A model generated the notes under the pieces. It was not told the DNA's origin, did no database searches, and was given only the letters and a program-made list of their open reading frames with translations. Shown here piece by piece: positions 61,282 to 64,000 of a stretch of 64,000 nt of DNA (position 1 is the stretch's first letter; each line of letters begins with the position of its first letter). The DNA comes from Molossus alvarezi. Taxonomy: Eukaryota; Chordata; Mammalia; Chiroptera; Molossidae. A program made the translations under genes and the position numbers. The stretch covers positions 167,762,290 to 167,826,289 of the forward strand of contig CM073885.1 in assembly GCA_037176705.1 (NCBI GenBank). The letters are read 5' to 3'.

Positions 61282-62193
61282 ATTGAGGTAAACAAACATT
61301 TTAGACAACCCTTTGTATATCTGTTGTCCCTCAAAAACTCTGTGCAAAGCAATATTTTTTTGTTATAAATCTAAACAAATAAAATAATCACTACTTTCAA
61401 AAGCCTCCCTTCATTCCTCCTGTGAGCATCCTGTCTCCAGCATGAATCTATTTACAGCAGAAGATATTAACAAGCAGCTGCAGTTCAGTTATTTATTAGT
61501 CCACAGAGATCTTAAGTGGAAACCAAAATCACTTTTGCCATGCTGGTCAAAACATTATTTTGCCTCGTTGAATAGGTTTGCAGTGTTCTGAGCAGATTTA
61601 GAATGTATTTGACATGCTTCATCTAGGCAGTTTTCTTACTGAACTCTCGTAACTGCCACTTCAAAGATTTTTTTAAATGTTTTGCTTTATAAATCTGCAT
61701 TTCTTACCTTGTTAAAAACAGAACGTGATATGTTGTGTATACAGTCATATGCATAAAAAGTCAAAAGGAAAAAAGAACTGTGCATTTTATCTACTTAAAA
61801 AAAATGTTTCAACATTTTCAAAGGAAACTATATATTTTTCAGTTGCTGATCACTTTTGAATGCAAATTACAGTAAATGGTAAATGACTGTGGGACTGTAC
61901 TTCCTGATTTTCTGACTTTTTAAATGTTAATAATAAAGAATCTAGAAAGAGGAAATGATTTCCAACTTTGAAACGGTTCTTGAAACAAAGCAAGGAGTGA
62001 GTCAGCCCCGAGGCAGAATCTGGAACCAATATTGATTTTCTACTTTGTTTCTTTCTGTTCAGACATGAGCCCCACTTTCTACCTGTGGTCTTCCATCGTT
62101 CAGTGGCCACCACACCAATGTATCATTGTCTTTCTTTGTGGGCTGCAGATGCAGAATCAAAACTGAACAACTTGGCATTGTCGGTAATGGTTT
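61282..62193. other. Unassigned intron sequence
   Basis: AT-rich with no recognised repeats. A minus-strand frame at 61850-62113 is basic and has no domain. Confidence 0.3.
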
Positions 62194-62209
62194 TAAAAAT
62201 CCTTATGTG

Positions 62210-62399
62210 GTCCAGCCAGTGTGGCTCACTGGTTGAGCATCCACCAATGCACCAAGAGATCGCCAGTTCAATTCCTGGTCAGAACACATGCCCAGGTTGT
62301 GGACCCGATCCCCAGTCGGGGGCATGCAGGAGGCAGCCAATGGATGTTCGCTCTCATCAATGTTTCTGTCTCTCTCTACCTCTCCCTTCCTCTCTAAAA
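62210..62399 (+). mobile_element. Ves SINE
   Basis: This TCCAGCCAGTGTGGCTCAC-type copy has B box AGTTCAATTCC and a short tail. A perfect 16-bp target-site duplication (TAAAAATCCTTATGTG) lies at 62194-62209 and 62400-62415. Confidence 0.95.
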
Positions 62400-62415
62400 T
62401 AAAAATCCTTATGTG

Positions 62416-64000
62416 TAGGCAAGGTTGCTATATATTACAGTGTTTTGTTTTTGTTTTTGTTTTTTGTTTTTGCAAAGCCTGTAAATCGACATTTTAGTAA
62501 TTTATAAATGTGTTTGTGTGTGTGTCTATGGTCTGTGTGTATATATGTGCATTCACACACCTGTATGCATCATTCCTAATTGTGATAAATAAGAATGACC
62601 TCTGTGGGGGGGAATAAATGGTGGCTTGGAGAGCCCCTTCTACCAGACACTGAGTTTACACTTGAATTAGGGGTCTTCTTTCCCTGAGCAACACAACCAG
62701 CATGTTTTGTGTTTCTCCTCATGAGGACAGCAACAGAAATCATGCAGCTGCCTGGGAGGCTGGCTGGCACTCCCTTTTACTTCGGTGAGTGCCTTAAGTC
62801 TCAATTATACTCTTTAGACCATGGCTCTAGAAGATGAGGAGGTACACTGAAAGGAATCAAAGCATCATGGATTTTTTTTTAAATCATGGGAATCCGAAAT
62901 TAGAGAACTGAAAAGGAGATACGATGGTGAACTCAGGACAATGGGACTCTCTTCCTTCAGGCACCCCTGTCTGCACCCCCGCGCACCCCCGCAGGGCTTG
63001 CTCCCTGCATCTGTTACAATCACTGTGGTCCCCTTTCCTTCATGGCACATGTGCCCTCTCAGCCAAGTAATTTCTCTTGACTAGAAACTCGTACACTACT
63101 AACAGTGTGTGTAGCCTGAACCCACTCTGCATGTCTCCATGACTGCAACCCAACAGCAGGAGAGTTGAGCAGATGCTCTCCTACAATAAGGGAAAGGGCC
63201 TCTCTGTTTCAAGCCTGGTTTGACCATACAACTCTGTAGATATCACTCCAAACCGTAAAGCCACGAAATGACCAGAGTATTTCAAGAGACCCGGTCTAGG
63301 GAAATCTACCTCTGATGACCACCTCTGTGAGGAAGGAAACAAGGCCCAACAGGTTGTTGATATTCATAAAACATCCATTCATTTTAAGCAAATATTATTG
63401 AATGCAGGGAGGTAGTATTTAACTGATGCAGTGACACTTAACCCAGAAAGGACAGAGAGCCTTTTTGACCAAGTAAACCAAGACTCACTTGTGGATTGGA
63501 TAGTAAGTAAAAAAGAATGTGACAAGCACTGGAAGTAGATTTCCAACCAAAGCCTGGTATTTTTGTTGGCCATTTCCACATGTAAATGAGTAGGGAAGTG
63601 GGGTATGCAATTACAGTACATCCACCGGGATTCTCTGTTCAGCAGTAAGTTCGTTTCCATCCTCAAACGATCGGAGTAGCATTTTCTTCTGCAGAAGAGA
63701 GATGAAGGATGAGAGAAGGCGAGCTGACTACAGAGGCTCAGAGAGCATTTCTACCACAGCCACGTGCAGAAGCGCTTTTCCTTGGGCAGGGGAACCAGCC
63801 TCAGCACCTGTCTGGAAACCATGCTTGTGTCGCCTGGGGTCCCCCATCGACTTATGCTGCTCATGCTACCTGCACACATTTTCTCCCCCGGGTCCCCTAA
63901 ACTGTATTTTTTGAGAATTACAGGTTCGAATCTGTGCACCTACTTCACTCCTTGTAGCGTTTCTGAGGCCGAGTGCAGCCACCTGCGGTTCCCAGAGGCA
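62416..64000. other. Unassigned intron sequence to the window end
   Basis: A T/G-rich run lies at 62441-62475 and a (TG)n-like patch at 62512-62550. 'gcaccccc gcgcaccccc' near 62975 is a short repeat. The overlapping frames at 63702-63939 on both strands show no domain. Confidence 0.3.

Overview
The window is vertebrate nuclear DNA, and the repeats point to a bat. It holds at least 21 tRNA-derived SINEs of the chiropteran Ves type: a tRNA-like head with A and B boxes, a CT-rich tract and an A-rich tail. It also holds LINE-1 fragments of several ages, MaLR LTRs, MIR/L2/MER5 relics shared by placental mammals, and short mariner- and hAT-type elements. Bat is firm. A yangochiropteran, perhaps vespertilionid, source is inference. 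There is no operon, prokaryotic promoter, CRISPR array, rRNA gene or intact mobile-element gene.

I can support one coding segment, a 200-bp internal exon at 50231-50430 on the + strand with good splice sites. Its 66 whole codons plus one split codon match, from memory, exon 2 of PLXDC2 (plexin domain containing 2, also called TEM7R), a type I membrane protein of about 530 residues. I therefore read 1-50230 as the 3' part of PLXDC2 intron 1 and 50431-64000 as the 5' part of intron 2. Neither exon 1 nor exon 3 was seen.

Layout: 1-2320 is an old antisense LINE-1 split by a Ves SINE. 3.9-20 kb carries eight + strand Ves SINEs (one starts at 18.4 kb and one at 19.8 kb), a nested MER5/LINE/mariner cluster at 9.75-10.3 kb and a LINE-1 3' stub at 12.4 kb. 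22-24.2 kb is an antisense L1/HAL1-like tract with a long CT microsatellite, a minus-strand SINE, a MER5-like relic and an antisense MaLR LTR. 26-34 kb has another Ves SINE, antisense L1M pieces, two neighbouring minus-strand Ves SINEs, a mosaic duplication near 31 kb and a long AT microsatellite. 35-38.9 kb has two Ves SINEs and two sense LINE-1 3' ends, one with a perfect 17-bp target-site duplication. 39-48 kb is repeat-poor. 48.2-48.8 kb is a tandem pair of Ves SINEs. The PLXDC2 exon follows, then an hAT-like MITE, more SINEs and a second antisense MaLR LTR.

No undescribed system is evident. The observations most worth checking are the divergent bat PLXDC2 exon (apparent four-residue loss, furin-like RWKR motif), the mosaic direct-plus-inverted duplication at 31.05-31.85 kb, and a few unassigned or possibly conserved non-coding blocks.
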